Below the pieces are notes generated by a model. The model was not told the origin of the DNA. It searched no databases and saw only the letters and a program-made list of their open reading frames with translations. Positions 13,948 to 23,589 of a stretch of DNA of 64,000 nucleotides are shown here, in pieces (position 1 is the first letter of the stretch; each line of letters opens with the position of its first letter). The position numbers and the translations under genes were made by a program. The stretch is from assembly GCA_016195025.1 (NCBI GenBank), contig JACQAL010000018.1:1-64000 (forward strand), in the 5' to 3' direction. Origin of the DNA: Bacteroidota bacterium (GTDB taxonomy: Bacteria; Bacteroidota; Bacteroidia; Palsa-948).

Positions 13948-15345
13948 ATGCAGTTTGAAGTAACAGAAGATTTCCTCGATAAAATTTCCACCGCCATTAA
14001 TGAAAATAACATTAAGTGGCTCGAGAAGAATCTGAAAAAACTTCAGCCGGCAGATATTGCCGGAATCCTGAACGAACTTAATCTCGAAGACGGAAAAAAA
14101 CTTTTTAATTTTCTTGAAGATAAAATTGCTGCCGATGCGCTCATCGAAATGGAAGACGATAAGCGCGAGCGCTTTCTCGATTCGCTCACTTCCGCGCAGA
14201 TTGCCGACCACATTGACCATCTTCCTTCCGATGAAGCCGCAGATGTAATTTCAGAACTTTCCGACAAGCAGCAGGACGAAGTGCTGCGCGAACTGGAAAA
14301 AGAAGACAAAGCGCAGGCGAGCGATATTGTTGACCTGCTGAAATACGAAGAAGGAACTGCGGGCGCGCTCATGGCGAAAGAATTAATCCGCGTGCACGTG
14401 AATCAAACCGTGTGGGAATGTGTTCGCGAAATGCGCAGGCAGGCGGAAAAGATTGATAACATTTACGCGGTGTATGCAGTGGACGATGACGATAAACTTC
14501 TTGGAATTCTCTCGCTGAAAAAATTGATCACCACTCCGCTGCGCACAAAAATCACCGATGCATACAATCCGAATGTAATTTCCGTTCGCACCGATACTCC
14601 TTCGGAAGAAGTGGCGAACATTATGAAGAAATATGATTTCGTGGTGCTGCCGGTGATAGATAATCTCGGAAGATTATTGGGAAGAATTACGGTGGACGAT
14701 GTGATGGATGTGATGAGCGAAGAAGCCACCGAAGACGCGCAGAAAATGGGAGGTATGCAGGCGCTCGAGGATCCATACATGAGCACTTCTGTTTTCCAGA
14801 TGCTGAAAAAACGTGCGGGCTGGCTGGTGGTTCTTTTCATAGGAGAAAGTTTCACCGCCACCGCAATGAGTTTTTTTGAAAACCAGATTGCTAAAGCCGT
14901 AGTCCTCGCGCTTTTTGTCCCGCTGATTATTTCAAGCGGAGGAAATACCGGCTCGCAGGCATCTTCGCTTATCATACGCGCCATGGCATTGGGAGAAGTT
15001 TCTATAAAAGAATGGTGGAGAATTGTGAGAAAAGAAATTAAAACAGGAATACTACTTGGAATTATTCTGGGTGTAATTGGATTTCTAAGAGTGGCAATCT
15101 GGTCAGCATTCATAGATATTTACGGGCCGCACTGGATGCTGGTAGGAATTGCAGTTGGAATCTCTTTAATTGGTGTTGTGCTCTGGGGAAATTTAGTTGG
15201 CTCTACCTTTCCAATTTTTCTGAAACGCATCGGACTCGATCCTGCCGTTTCATCGGCTCCGTTTGTTGCAACATTTGTAGATGTAACAGGATTAATTATT
15301 TATTTCACGGTCGCGTCCATCATTCTTGGCGGAATTCTCCTATGA
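13948..15345 (+). CDS. mgtE: Magnesium transporter MgtE
   Basis: A 465-residue Mg2+ channel of the inner membrane, normal length for the family. Order: an acidic helical N-domain of MgtE repeats (about 1-125, with DHIDHLPSDEAADVI); a tandem CBS pair (about 130-255, with LLGILSLKKLI and RLLGRITVDDVMDVM); then five membrane segments (about 285-465) with the conserved GGNTGSQASSLIIRAMALGE selectivity region. N- and CBS-domain acidic residues gate the channel by sensing cytosolic Mg2+ in characterised homologues. It overlaps the next gene by 4 bp. CorA is encoded at 33 kb, giving two Mg2+ systems in the window. Confidence 0.95.
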   Translation: MQFEVTEDFLDKISTAINENNIKWLEKNLKKLQPADIAGILNELNLEDGKKLFNFLEDKIAADALIEMEDDKRERFLDSLTSAQIADHIDHLPSDEAADVISELSDKQQDEVLRELEKEDKAQASDIVDLLKYEEGTAGALMAKELIRVHVNQTVWECVREMRRQAEKIDNIYAVYAVDDDDKLLGILSLKKLITTPLRTKITDAYNPNVISVRTDTPSEEVANIMKKYDFVVLPVIDNLGRLLGRITVDDVMDVMSEEATEDAQKMGGMQALEDPYMSTSVFQMLKKRAGWLVVLFIGESFTATAMSFFENQIAKAVVLALFVPLIISSGGNTGSQASSLIIRAMALGEVSIKEWWRIVRKEIKTGILLGIILGVIGFLRVAIWSAFIDIYGPHWMLVGIAVGISLIGVVLWGNLVGSTFPIFLKRIGLDPAVSSAPFVATFVDVTGLIIYFTVASIILGGILL

Positions 15346-16307
15346 AAATTCTTTTCATTGATTCCGCTCATCCTTCCCTGAAAAAAGAATTGGAGAGAAA
15401 TAATTTTATTTGCGAGGAAGATTTCACTTCTTCCAAATCAGAAATCGAAAAAAAAATTTCTTCCTATCAGGGAATAATTCTTCGCAGTCGTTTTGATATT
15501 GACAAAAAATTTATTGACGCCACAACAAATCTCAAATTCATTGCAAGAGTAGGCGCAGGCATGGAACACATTGATGTTGCTTATGCCGAACGAAAAGGAA
15601 TCAAATGCCTATCCTCTCCCGAAGGAAACAGCAATGCAGTTGCGGAACATGCGCTCGGAATGTTGTTGAGTTTGCTGAATAATATTTGCAAAGCAAACAA
15701 TGAAGTGAAAGAAGGAAAATGGATTCGTGAAGGAAATAGAGGAGCAGAACTCGAAGGAAAAACAATTGGCATTTACGGTTATGGAAATACAGGAAGTGCA
15801 TTTGCAAAACTGCTGTGCGGGTTTGATGTAAAAATTCTTGCCTACGATAAATACAAAAAGGAATATGGAGATAAGGGAAATAATGGAATAGGGAAAATAA
15901 AAGAAGCAAACCCTAAAGAAATTTTTTCACAAGCCGATGTGTTGAGTTTGCATTTGCCATTGACCGATGAAACAAAATTTCTGGTGAATGATTCTTTCAT
16001 TAACAAATTCAAAAAAAATATTTATCTCATCAATACTTCCCGCGGGCAAATTGTAAAAACCGATGACCTTGTGAGAAATCTCAGGAGCGGAAAAATTTTA
16101 GGAGCATGTCTGGATGTAATAGAATATGAGGAATCTTCCTTTGAAGGCATTAAATCCGCAATCCGCAATCCGCAATCTGCAATATGGAACTATTTAATTT
16201 CATCTCCAAAGGTAATCCTCTCTCCTCACATTGCCGGATGGAGTATTGAATCAAGTGAAAAGATGGCGAAGATTCTCGCGGAGAAAATAATTGCTATCTC
16301 AAAATAA
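15342..16307 (+). CDS. D-2-hydroxyacid dehydrogenase (SerA-like)
   Basis: A 321-residue cytosolic NAD-dependent oxidoreductase. The Rossmann fingerprint is GIYGYGNTGSAFAKLL (about 143-158); other signatures are LSLHLPLTDETK, LINTSRGQIVKTDDL (catalytic Arg), a Glu in LDVIEYEES, and His in SPHIAGW, giving the Arg-Glu-His triad. It resembles 3-phosphoglycerate/hydroxypyruvate reductases but lacks an ACT domain, so the substrate is uncertain. Between the catalytic Glu and His the protein carries KSAIRNPQSAIWN, encoded by four 7-bp tandem repeats (16156-16183). It overlaps mgtE by 4 bp, and its 3' end overlaps the convergent rodA by 14 bp. Confidence 0.85.
   Translation: MKILFIDSAHPSLKKELERNNFICEEDFTSSKSEIEKKISSYQGIILRSRFDIDKKFIDATTNLKFIARVGAGMEHIDVAYAERKGIKCLSSPEGNSNAVAEHALGMLLSLLNNICKANNEVKEGKWIREGNRGAELEGKTIGIYGYGNTGSAFAKLLCGFDVKILAYDKYKKEYGDKGNNGIGKIKEANPKEIFSQADVLSLHLPLTDETKFLVNDSFINKFKKNIYLINTSRGQIVKTDDLVRNLRSGKILGACLDVIEYEESSFEGIKSAIRNPQSAIWNYLISSPKVILSPHIAGWSIESSEKMAKILAEKIIAISK
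16156..16183 (+). repeat. 7-bp tandem repeat inside a dehydrogenase gene
   Basis: Three copies of CCGCAAT and one of CTGCAAT, translated as part of SAIRNPQSAIW. The unit is not a multiple of three, so gain or loss of one copy would shift the frame. Confidence 0.8.
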
Positions 16308-17583
16308 GCAGCCGGTTCGAATCGAGTTTAATAAAAATAAAAAGCAGAATTGTAAACGCCCACAGCGAAGAGCCGCCATAGCTGAAAAAAGGAAGAGGAA
16401 TTCCAATCACAGGCGCAAGCCCGATGGTCATTCCCACATTTATGGTCACGTGAAAAAATAAAATGGAGGCAACCCCGTATCCGAAAATCCGGCTGAAGGA
16501 AGAGCGCTGCCGTTCCGCCACAAAAATTATTCGCAGTATCAGCGCAAGAAATAAAAGAAGAATAAATAAACTTCCGAGAAATCCCCATTCTTCTCCCACC
16601 GTACAAAAAATAAAATCGGTGCTTTGCTCGGGAACAAAATCATATTTGGTTTGCGTGCCCTGCAAAAATCCTTTTCCGGAAAAACCTCCTGAGCCAATGG
16701 CAATCAAACTTTGGTTCACATTGTAACCCGCTTTCTTTTTTAAATCTTTATCCACATCTTTCCCCAAAAAAACATTGATGCGGGTTTTCTGATGTGGTTT
16801 CATCTTGCTGAAAGCATAATCCACTCCAAACACTGCTCCTGAAGCAGCAATCAGAAGGGCAAAAATTCCCAGTAAGAATCTGCGCGCCCTTTTTTTATTT
16901 CTCGAGTTCATCCATACCACAAATGAGATAATGGCTGCAATCAATGCCAATAAAATCACAAGTACCACTTTATTCACCAGTAATGCTGAAATGAGAAGTA
17001 GTGTTGTAAAAAATCCTCCGAGCAAAAGATTTCCTGAAAAACCTTCACGGAACAAAACGAAAATGAATGCAACATACACCAGCGCGGTGCCTGCTTCTTT
17101 TTCCATAACAATTATTCCGGCAGGAAGAAGAATGAGTACGAACGCAAAAAGTTTTGTCTGCAGGCGTTCAATCTTTGTATCCATCGAACTTAAATATTTA
17201 GCGAGCGCAAGCGCCACCGCAAACTTTCCGAATTCTGCCGGTTGAAAAGCAAAATCTCCAAAGCGAAACCATGAATGGCTTCCTGAAATTTCTCTTCCTA
17301 AAAAAATTACTGCCACTAATAAAATTCCCACAGCGATATAAATCGGGTAGGGGAATGCGGTGTAAAAGTTTGCGTCAATGATGAGAACAACCACTGCAAT
17401 AATGAGTGCGCCTGTAATCCATAGTAATTGCTTTCCATATTTCTGTGAGATGTCGAAAATATTTTTATGCTCCTCGTTGTAAACAGCCGCGTAAATATTC
17501 AGCCAGCCGAGAATGACAAGCGTAAGAAATAATCCAGCCATCACCCAGTCAATATTCGAAAAAATATTTTTCTGTTCTCTCAT
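16294..17583 (-). CDS. rodA: Rod-shape SEDS glycosyltransferase RodA
   Basis: A 429-residue polytopic inner-membrane protein of the SEDS family, which polymerises lipid II glycan strands for side-wall growth together with PBP2. About ten membrane segments are visible. Signatures are FAFQPAEFGKFAVAL (normally QPSEfaKla), GSGGFSGKGFLQGTQ and VPEQSTDFIFCTVGEEWGFLG near the C-terminus, and PFFSYGGSSL, all typical of RodA/FtsW. It is the last gene of the purH-mreBCD-mrdA-rodA series, with its start overlapping the mrdA stop by one base, indicating translational coupling with its transpeptidase partner. Confidence 0.95.
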   Translation of the reverse strand: MREQKNIFSNIDWVMAGLFLTLVILGWLNIYAAVYNEEHKNIFDISQKYGKQLLWITGALIIAVVVLIIDANFYTAFPYPIYIAVGILLVAVIFLGREISGSHSWFRFGDFAFQPAEFGKFAVALALAKYLSSMDTKIERLQTKLFAFVLILLPAGIIVMEKEAGTALVYVAFIFVLFREGFSGNLLLGGFFTTLLLISALLVNKVVLVILLALIAAIISFVVWMNSRNKKRARRFLLGIFALLIAASGAVFGVDYAFSKMKPHQKTRINVFLGKDVDKDLKKKAGYNVNQSLIAIGSGGFSGKGFLQGTQTKYDFVPEQSTDFIFCTVGEEWGFLGSLFILLLFLALILRIIFVAERQRSSFSRIFGYGVASILFFHVTINVGMTIGLAPVIGIPLPFFSYGGSSLWAFTILLFIFIKLDSNRLLILR

Positions 17584-19484
17584 TAATAACCTTTTTGTTT
17601 TCCAATAATATTTGAATGAATAATATCTCCTTCAAGCATTTTCTTTTCAACATCCGGGCGTGAAATCGAATCAGTTAAATATTTTTCAATCATTAAACTC
17701 GCAATGGGTGCCGCCCACGATGCTCCCCATCCTCCGTTTTCAACTGTGACTGCAATTGCAATCTTGGGATTTTCTTTCGGAGCGAACGCAATGAACAGAG
17801 AATGGTCTTTTAACTGAACCACTTTTCCGTTAATCACTCTTTTGTTTTCTGCCGTTCCCGTTTTTGCGCAGTAATCTATTCCGGGAATCTGAGAAGCCGC
17901 TGCTGTTCCGTGCTTCACCACTTCATTCATTCCTTCAATCACCACGTTATAATACGCAGTATCCGTCACCATCGCAAAATGTTTTTCTCTGAAGCGCGCA
18001 AGCAGTGAGTCATTCGAGTTTTTTCCGATTGCTTTTACGGTGTGCGGTATGTAATAAAATCCTTTATTCGCAATGATGCAAACCACATTCGCGTTTTGAA
18101 TCGGAGTGATTCCAAGTTCGCCCTGCCCTATGGCGAGAGAAATAATTGTGGAAGTATGCCAGCGATGCTCTCCAAAAACTTTATTGTAATGCGCAATGGT
18201 GGGAAGTGAGCCGCGAAGTTCATTCGGAATATCGGTGTTCAGATGCGAACCGATTCCGAAACTCGTTACGTAATCCCGCCACACAGAAAAAACATCTTCC
18301 ATCTTTTTATATTTTTTATTGTCCATCACCACGCGAAACACATTGCAGAAATAGGTGTTGCACGAATGCTGAATGGCGGGCTGCAAATCAAGCGTGCCGT
18401 GATGCGCATCGCATTTCAGCGGACGCGCTCCGCCATAATTATATCCTCCTGCACAGAAAAAAGAAGATGACTTGGATAAAACTTTTTCATTCTGCCCGAC
18501 AAGTGACATCACTAATTTAAAAGTTGAACCGGGCGGATACGAAGCCATGAGCGCGCGGTTGAACAGCGGCTTGAGCGAATCCTGCTGGAGTATTCTGAAA
18601 TTTTGCGGAAGCGTGCTGCCGATGAGAAGATTCGGGTCGTATGCGGGGCTTGAAACAAATGCGAGAATTTCTCCGGTGCTCGGTTCAATCGCAACAATGC
18701 TTCCGATTTTATTTTGCATCAACTTCTCTCCGTATTCCTGAAGTTGCGCGTCAATGGTGCACACAATATCTTTTCCGGCAACGGCAATCGTATCGTAAAT
18801 TCCATTCATGTAACTTCCCTGCCTGCGGTTGTGCACGTCCACCACTTCAATGTGCGTGCCTTTGATTCCGCGCAACGGAATTTCATACGCCTTTTCCATT
18901 CCGCTCACGCCAATGTAATCGCCATTCTTGTAATAGTCGCTTGTGTCCGTCATCTCGGGAGAAACTTCACCCACATATCCGAGTAAATGCCCGGCAATCG
19001 GCTGCGGATATTTTCGCAGCGTGCGCGGCTGGAGAAAAAATCCCGGGAACTTGAAAAGTTTTTCCTGCAGAATGGCGGAATGTTCCACCGAAATTTCTTT
19101 TTCAAACACACTTTCTTTCAGAGGAGAATTTGGCGCCTGAATTGCTTTGAGCATTCTTCGCAAAAAAGTTTCGCGGTCAATTCCAATCGTCCTGCAAAAA
19201 TCAAGCGTGTCGAAACTTGTTTCGCGCGAAGCGTCTTTCACTTGTTTCGGAATCACCATTAAATCATACGCGGCTTGATTATAAACCAATCGTTTTCCTT
19301 TTCGGTCGAAAATATTTCCGCGTGCGGGATAATCGGTCATGTAGCGGAATGCCTGGTTGCGCGCAGTGAGTTTATATTGGTCGTCAATCAACTGGATGTA
19401 AAAAAGCCGCGCGAGAAAAATTAAAATGATGGATGAAAAAATCGCGATGATGACATATTTTCGGTCGGAATAGTGAGCGCTCAT
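17583..19484 (-). CDS. mrdA: Penicillin-binding protein 2 (elongation transpeptidase)
   Basis: A 633-residue class B PBP that cross-links side-wall peptidoglycan. One N-terminal anchor (about 10-30) precedes the pedestal domain (RGNIFDRKGKRLVYNQ) and the transpeptidase domain with the three active-site motifs: STFK with the acylated Ser (YPPGSTFKLV), SCN (QHSCNTYF) and KTG (CAKTGTAENK). Length is normal. It sits between mreD and rodA in the rod operon and shares one base with rodA, so the enzyme pair is made together. Confidence 0.95.
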   Translation of the reverse strand: MSAHYSDRKYVIIAIFSSIILIFLARLFYIQLIDDQYKLTARNQAFRYMTDYPARGNIFDRKGKRLVYNQAAYDLMVIPKQVKDASRETSFDTLDFCRTIGIDRETFLRRMLKAIQAPNSPLKESVFEKEISVEHSAILQEKLFKFPGFFLQPRTLRKYPQPIAGHLLGYVGEVSPEMTDTSDYYKNGDYIGVSGMEKAYEIPLRGIKGTHIEVVDVHNRRQGSYMNGIYDTIAVAGKDIVCTIDAQLQEYGEKLMQNKIGSIVAIEPSTGEILAFVSSPAYDPNLLIGSTLPQNFRILQQDSLKPLFNRALMASYPPGSTFKLVMSLVGQNEKVLSKSSSFFCAGGYNYGGARPLKCDAHHGTLDLQPAIQHSCNTYFCNVFRVVMDNKKYKKMEDVFSVWRDYVTSFGIGSHLNTDIPNELRGSLPTIAHYNKVFGEHRWHTSTIISLAIGQGELGITPIQNANVVCIIANKGFYYIPHTVKAIGKNSNDSLLARFREKHFAMVTDTAYYNVVIEGMNEVVKHGTAAASQIPGIDYCAKTGTAENKRVINGKVVQLKDHSLFIAFAPKENPKIAIAVTVENGGWGASWAAPIASLMIEKYLTDSISRPDVEKKMLEGDIIHSNIIGKQKGY

Positions 19485-19523
19485 ATTTTTATTCGTTCAT
19501 CCTAAATATAAGCATTTTAATTT

Positions 19524-20033
19524 TTATGTCCGAGTTTTCGTGAAGAAAAACTGGCTGACGAAAATTAATGTGAGCGTAAAAACAGAACTGAGAATCACTC
19601 GGAAAAATGTGTGAAAGAATCCGGAAAAGTGAAACGCTTCGAGATAAAATAAAAAGAAATGATGAATGAGCACAAGAATTCCTGCATAGGAAAAAAACCA
19701 TCCGAACCCGAATTGCTGAACGGTGGGATGCTGCGTGGGTTCGTAGCCCTCGCGCGGAGAAATTATTTTGAGAAGCGGTTTGCGCGCAAACGCCATGAAC
19801 ACCGAAGCGGCAGCGTGCATTCCTCCCGTATCGGAAAACATATCAATGCTGAGCCCGAGCGCGAATGAGAGCACGAGCACCAGCCAGTCGGGAGTTTGAA
19901 ACGGAAGCATGAGAATGAAAAGCACATAGAGAAAGGGATTGAGATAACCGCTGAGTTGAATGTGATTCAGGATTAAAACCTGGAACAAGACGAGAAAAAT
20001 AAATCTCAAACTATTTCTTACAATCTCATTCAT
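19524..20033 (-). CDS. mreD: Rod-shape protein MreD
   Basis: A 169-residue inner-membrane protein with five to six hydrophobic segments. It is recognised mainly by position between mreC and mrdA and by the Bacteroidota MreD pattern (ILNHIQLSGYLNPFLYVLFIL, then LGLSIDMFSDTGGMHAAA). It is thought to link MreC to the elongation machinery. It overlaps mreC by 8 bp and precedes mrdA by about 40 bp. Confidence 0.9.
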   Translation of the reverse strand: MNEIVRNSLRFIFLVLFQVLILNHIQLSGYLNPFLYVLFILMLPFQTPDWLVLVLSFALGLSIDMFSDTGGMHAAASVFMAFARKPLLKIISPREGYEPTQHPTVQQFGFGWFFSYAGILVLIHHFFLFYLEAFHFSGFFHTFFRVILSSVFTLTLIFVSQFFFTKTRT

Positions 20034-20856
20034 GCTGGGAAATTTTTTCGAGATTGGTTTGTTCTGCTTTCATTAAATTATTTACCACCGTTACATATTT
20101 CAGCCGGTTAAAGTCGGTAGATAATTTTATAGTCACATTGTAAAAAGTATTGCCGGCAATTTTTTCAAAGTCCTCTATGTAGCCGACCATAATTCCCTCA
20201 GGAAAAATAGAAGAGTAAGAACTAGTAATAATCGTATCGCCTTTTGCAATTTCAAGATGAGAAGGAATGCGTTCCATGTAGGCGTGCCATTCATCCACTC
20301 CATCCCAGGTAAGAATAGAATTTTCTCCGAACTTTTTTATGTTGACAGGAATGCGCGTACTCTCGTGAAGAACTGACATTACCGTGCAAAAGTTTTCCGA
20401 AACATCGCGCACAATTCCTACAATGCCATCGGGACTGATAACTCCCATTTCGGTTTTTACTCCTTGTGCTGAACCGATGTTCAGTGTTAAAAAATTTTTC
20501 CCCCGGTTGGTGGAATTGTTCACCACTTTGGCTGAGAGATACATGAATTGTTTCTTATGAAGAGAATCGTTTACAAATATTGGCGCTTTCAATTCATTTG
20601 AAAAAGATTCTCTCAGTTGATTTCTCAGCGTAATATTTTCTTCAGCAAGTTTTTTATTTTGCTCTTTCAAAGAAAAATATTCCGTAACTCCTGAATAGGC
20701 CTCATACATATTTCCTGCAATGGCATTGGATGAATTCAAAAAATGCGCGCGCTGAAAATGATTATTCTGAAAAACTAAAAAAAGAGAAAGCGATTCAAGA
20801 AAAAGAAAAAGCAGGATGTAATAATTTCGGGTGAGAAAGAGAATTAGATTTCGCAT
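20026..20856 (-). CDS. mreC: Rod-shape protein MreC
   Basis: A 276-residue protein with an N-terminal anchor (about 5-28), a coiled coil (about 65-95, SLKEQNKKLAEENITLRNQL) and a two-lobed beta domain with the MreC hallmarks GIVGIVRDVSENFCTV, GDTIITSSYSSIFPEG and VGYIEDFE. It acts in the periplasm as a scaffold for RodA/PBP2. It follows mreB by 21 nt and overlaps mreD. Confidence 0.95.
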   Translation of the reverse strand: MRNLILFLTRNYYILLFLFLESLSLFLVFQNNHFQRAHFLNSSNAIAGNMYEAYSGVTEYFSLKEQNKKLAEENITLRNQLRESFSNELKAPIFVNDSLHKKQFMYLSAKVVNNSTNRGKNFLTLNIGSAQGVKTEMGVISPDGIVGIVRDVSENFCTVMSVLHESTRIPVNIKKFGENSILTWDGVDEWHAYMERIPSHLEIAKGDTIITSSYSSIFPEGIMVGYIEDFEKIAGNTFYNVTIKLSTDFNRLKYVTVVNNLMKAEQTNLEKISQHE

Positions 20857-20877
20857 CGCATTCGATAATGAATTGCA

Positions 20878-21900
20878 TTATCTGATCAGGAATGGAAATT
20901 TATCTGCATTCTTCAGTGCAATTCCTGTCCCGCGTGCAACCGCGCGAAGCGGGTCTTCCGCCACATGAACGGGAAGTTTTGTTTTCAGCGAAATGCGTTT
21001 ATCAAGTCCGCGAAGCAAAGCGCCACCGCCTGTCAGATAAATTCCGGTTCTATAAATATCTGCTGCCAGCTCAGGCGGAGTGATTTCAAGCGCATTCAGA
21101 ATTGCTTCTTCAATTTTCGAAATGGATTTATCCAATGAATGGGCGATTTCAGAATACGAAACAAAAATTTCTTTCGGCACGCCCGTCATCAAATCTCTTC
21201 CGTGAACGGGAAAATCGGGCGGAGGATTATCCAAATCGGGAATGGCTGCGCCCACTTCAATTTTTATTCTCTCGGCAGTACGCTCGCCCACTAAAATATT
21301 ATGCTGCCTTCGCATGTAATCTTCTATATCGGCAGTGAGTTCATCGCCCGCAATGCGGATTGATTTGTCGCACACAATTCCACCCAGCGCAATAATTGCA
21401 ATGTCGCTCGTTCCTCCGCCAATATCCACAATCATATTTCCCATTGGTTCTTCCACATCTATTCCGATTCCGAGCGCGGCCGCCATGGGTTCGTGAATGA
21501 GATAAACTTCTTTTCCTCCTGCGTGCTCGGCAGAATCTTTCACCGCGCGCTTTTCTACTTCGGTAATTCCGGAAGGAATGCAAATCACAAGTCGAAGCGA
21601 AGGAGCGAATAATCTTCTTCCGGGGTTAATCATTTTTATTAATCCGCGAATCATGTATTCGGCAGCATTGAAATCGGCAATCACTCCATCGCGCAGCGGG
21701 CGAATTGTTTTTATGTTCTCATGCGTTTTGCCGTGCATCTGCATTGCAAGTTTTCCGACTGCAATTACTTTTCCGGTGTTGCGTTCAATGGCAACGATGG
21801 AAGGTTCATCCACTACGACTCTGTCGTTATGGATGATGACTGTGTTTGCAGTGCCGAGGTCAATTGCTATTTCTTGCGTGAGGAAACTAAAAAATCCCAT
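20878..21900 (-). CDS. mreB: Actin-like rod-shape protein MreB
   Basis: A 340-residue bacterial actin. Visible ATP-binding segments are phosphate 1 (DLGTANTVI), phosphate 2 (VDIGGGTSDIAII) and the adenosine motif (LTGGGALLRGLD); HEPMAAALGIGIDV is also diagnostic. It polymerises on the membrane and orients cell-wall synthesis. Length is typical. It is preceded on the same strand by purH across a 132-bp gap with no clear terminator. The sequence before the ATG has only a poor -7 match, so the operon may be read from the purH promoter as well. Confidence 0.97.
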   Translation of the reverse strand: MGFFSFLTQEIAIDLGTANTVIIHNDRVVVDEPSIVAIERNTGKVIAVGKLAMQMHGKTHENIKTIRPLRDGVIADFNAAEYMIRGLIKMINPGRRLFAPSLRLVICIPSGITEVEKRAVKDSAEHAGGKEVYLIHEPMAAALGIGIDVEEPMGNMIVDIGGGTSDIAIIALGGIVCDKSIRIAGDELTADIEDYMRRQHNILVGERTAERIKIEVGAAIPDLDNPPPDFPVHGRDLMTGVPKEIFVSYSEIAHSLDKSISKIEEAILNALEITPPELAADIYRTGIYLTGGGALLRGLDKRISLKTKLPVHVAEDPLRAVARGTGIALKNADKFPFLIR

Positions 21901-22032
21901 AGGGGTTACGAATTACAAAACTTGTTACTAATATAACGAATCTTTTTTTGGTTTCAAATGTCGCACTACTATTTTTATGTTCAGCGTGAACCTTTATTAG
22001 TTATTCACAAACTTTTTAACGTTAAAATTTTC

Positions 22033-23559
22033 TCAATGCTTGAAATGTCTTGTGCCTGTCATCACCATTGCCATACCATTCTTGTTGCAGAACTCGATGG
22101 AATCTTTATCCTTGATGGAACCGCCCGGCTGAACCACCGCTTTCACTCCTGCGTTGTAAGCAATCTCCACGCAATCGGGAAACGGGAAAAATGCATCGGA
22201 AGCCATCACTGCTCCCTTTAAATCAAAACCAAAACTTTTTGCTTTAATGATTGCCTGCTTGAGCGCATCTACGCGTGAAGTTTGCCCGACTCCGCTTGCC
22301 AGCAGTTGTTTGTTTTTCGCGAGCACAATTGTATTTGATTTTGTATGCTTCACAATTTTATTTGCGAAAACCAAATCGCTGAGTTCTTCTTTCGTGGGAG
22401 AAATTTTTGTAACCGTTTTCATTTCGGCTTCCGTTTCGGATTTGAAATCTCTGTCTTGTTCCAAATAACCGTTCAGCGTGGTGCGAATTAATTTTGAAGG
22501 AACTACAAATTCTTTTTGAAGAAGAATAATCCGGTTTTGCTTTTGCTTGAGAATGTTTAATGCCGTTTCATCGTAAGCGGGGGCAATTATTACTTCGAAG
22601 AAAAGTTTATTTATTTCCTGCGCTGTTGCTTCGTCCACTTTTGTATTTGCGATTAATATTCCTCCGAAAGCGGAAACCGAATCTCCTGCAAGTGCATCTT
22701 TCCACGCATCAATTAATTTTTTTCTGGAAGCAATTCCGCAGGCGTTATTGTGTTTGAGAATTGCAAAAGTTGTTTCTGAAAATTCCGCTATGAGATTTAC
22801 GGCTGAATCAATGTCTAAAAGATTATTGTAGGAAAGTTCCTTTCCGTTGAGTTGCGAAAACATTTTTTCAAAATCGCCATAGAAAGTTCCTTTCTGATGT
22901 GGGTTTTCACCGTAGCGAAGCGATTTTATTTTGGAAGCGGAGCCATTCAGGTTTGGCATGGTTACTTTCAATTCCCCGCTGAAGTAGGAATAAATTGCAG
23001 TATCGTATTTCGAAGTGACTGCAAATGCTTTTGTCGCCAAATATTTTCTGTCTTCAAGCGAGGAAGTTCCCTTTTTCTCTTCAAGAATTTTTAACAGATA
23101 AGCATATTCATTTTTCGAAGGAACAATCACCACATCGTTAAAATTTTTCGCGCCCGCTCGGATGAGGGAGATTCCGCCAATGTCAATCTTCTCAATAATT
23201 TCTGTTTCGTCTTTTGTTTTCGCCACGGTTTCTTCGAACGGATATAAATCCACAATCACCAAATCTATTTCCGGAATTTTATATTCCAAGAGTTGTGAAG
23301 CATCTTCATTTTTTTCTCTGCGACTCAGAATGCCTCCGAAAATTTTCGGATGAAGTGTTTTCACTCGTCCGCCCAAAATGGAAGGATAAGAAGTCAGCGT
23401 TTCAACAGGCGTGACTTTCGCTCCGAGTTTTTCTATGAACTCCTGCGTTCCTCCCGTACTGAAAATAGTTACGCCAAGCTCGCCCAATTTTTTTACAATC
23501 GGTTCAAGATTGTCTTTATAAAAAACCGAGATGAGCGCACTTTTAATTTTTTTGTTCAT
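22033..23559 (-). CDS. purH: Bifunctional AICAR transformylase/IMP cyclohydrolase
   Basis: A 508-residue enzyme for the last two steps of purine synthesis: formyl transfer to AICAR, then ring closure to IMP. The start at 23559 gives KIKSALISVFYKDNLEPIV, the standard N-terminus, and is backed by a TACTTTTG -7 box 5 nt upstream. The cyclohydrolase domain (about 1-195) contains STGGTQEFIEKLG and GGRVKTLHPKIFGGIL. The transformylase domain has LRYGENPHQKG, the catalytic KHNNACG and PGGSIKDKDSIEFC. Linkage to mreB downstream is a common Bacteroidota arrangement. Confidence 0.97.
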   Translation of the reverse strand: MNKKIKSALISVFYKDNLEPIVKKLGELGVTIFSTGGTQEFIEKLGAKVTPVETLTSYPSILGGRVKTLHPKIFGGILSRREKNEDASQLLEYKIPEIDLVIVDLYPFEETVAKTKDETEIIEKIDIGGISLIRAGAKNFNDVVIVPSKNEYAYLLKILEEKKGTSSLEDRKYLATKAFAVTSKYDTAIYSYFSGELKVTMPNLNGSASKIKSLRYGENPHQKGTFYGDFEKMFSQLNGKELSYNNLLDIDSAVNLIAEFSETTFAILKHNNACGIASRKKLIDAWKDALAGDSVSAFGGILIANTKVDEATAQEINKLFFEVIIAPAYDETALNILKQKQNRIILLQKEFVVPSKLIRTTLNGYLEQDRDFKSETEAEMKTVTKISPTKEELSDLVFANKIVKHTKSNTIVLAKNKQLLASGVGQTSRVDALKQAIIKAKSFGFDLKGAVMASDAFFPFPDCVEIAYNAGVKAVVQPGGSIKDKDSIEFCNKNGMAMVMTGTRHFKH

Positions 23560-23564
23560 GTGAG

Positions 23565-23572
23565 CAAAAGTA
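23565..23572 (-). promoter_or_regulatory. -7 promoter box 5 nt before purH
   Basis: TACTTTTG on the minus strand with five bases (CTCAC) to the purH ATG. It supports the chosen start and suggests a leaderless or near-leaderless transcript. Confidence 0.6.
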
Positions 23573-23589
23573 GAAGTTTCATCTGCTAA

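Noticed and set aside
22000-22032. Terminator between purH and mreB
   Set aside because: TTTTAACGTTAAAA is self-complementary but has no GC stem, so it is unlikely to stop transcription.
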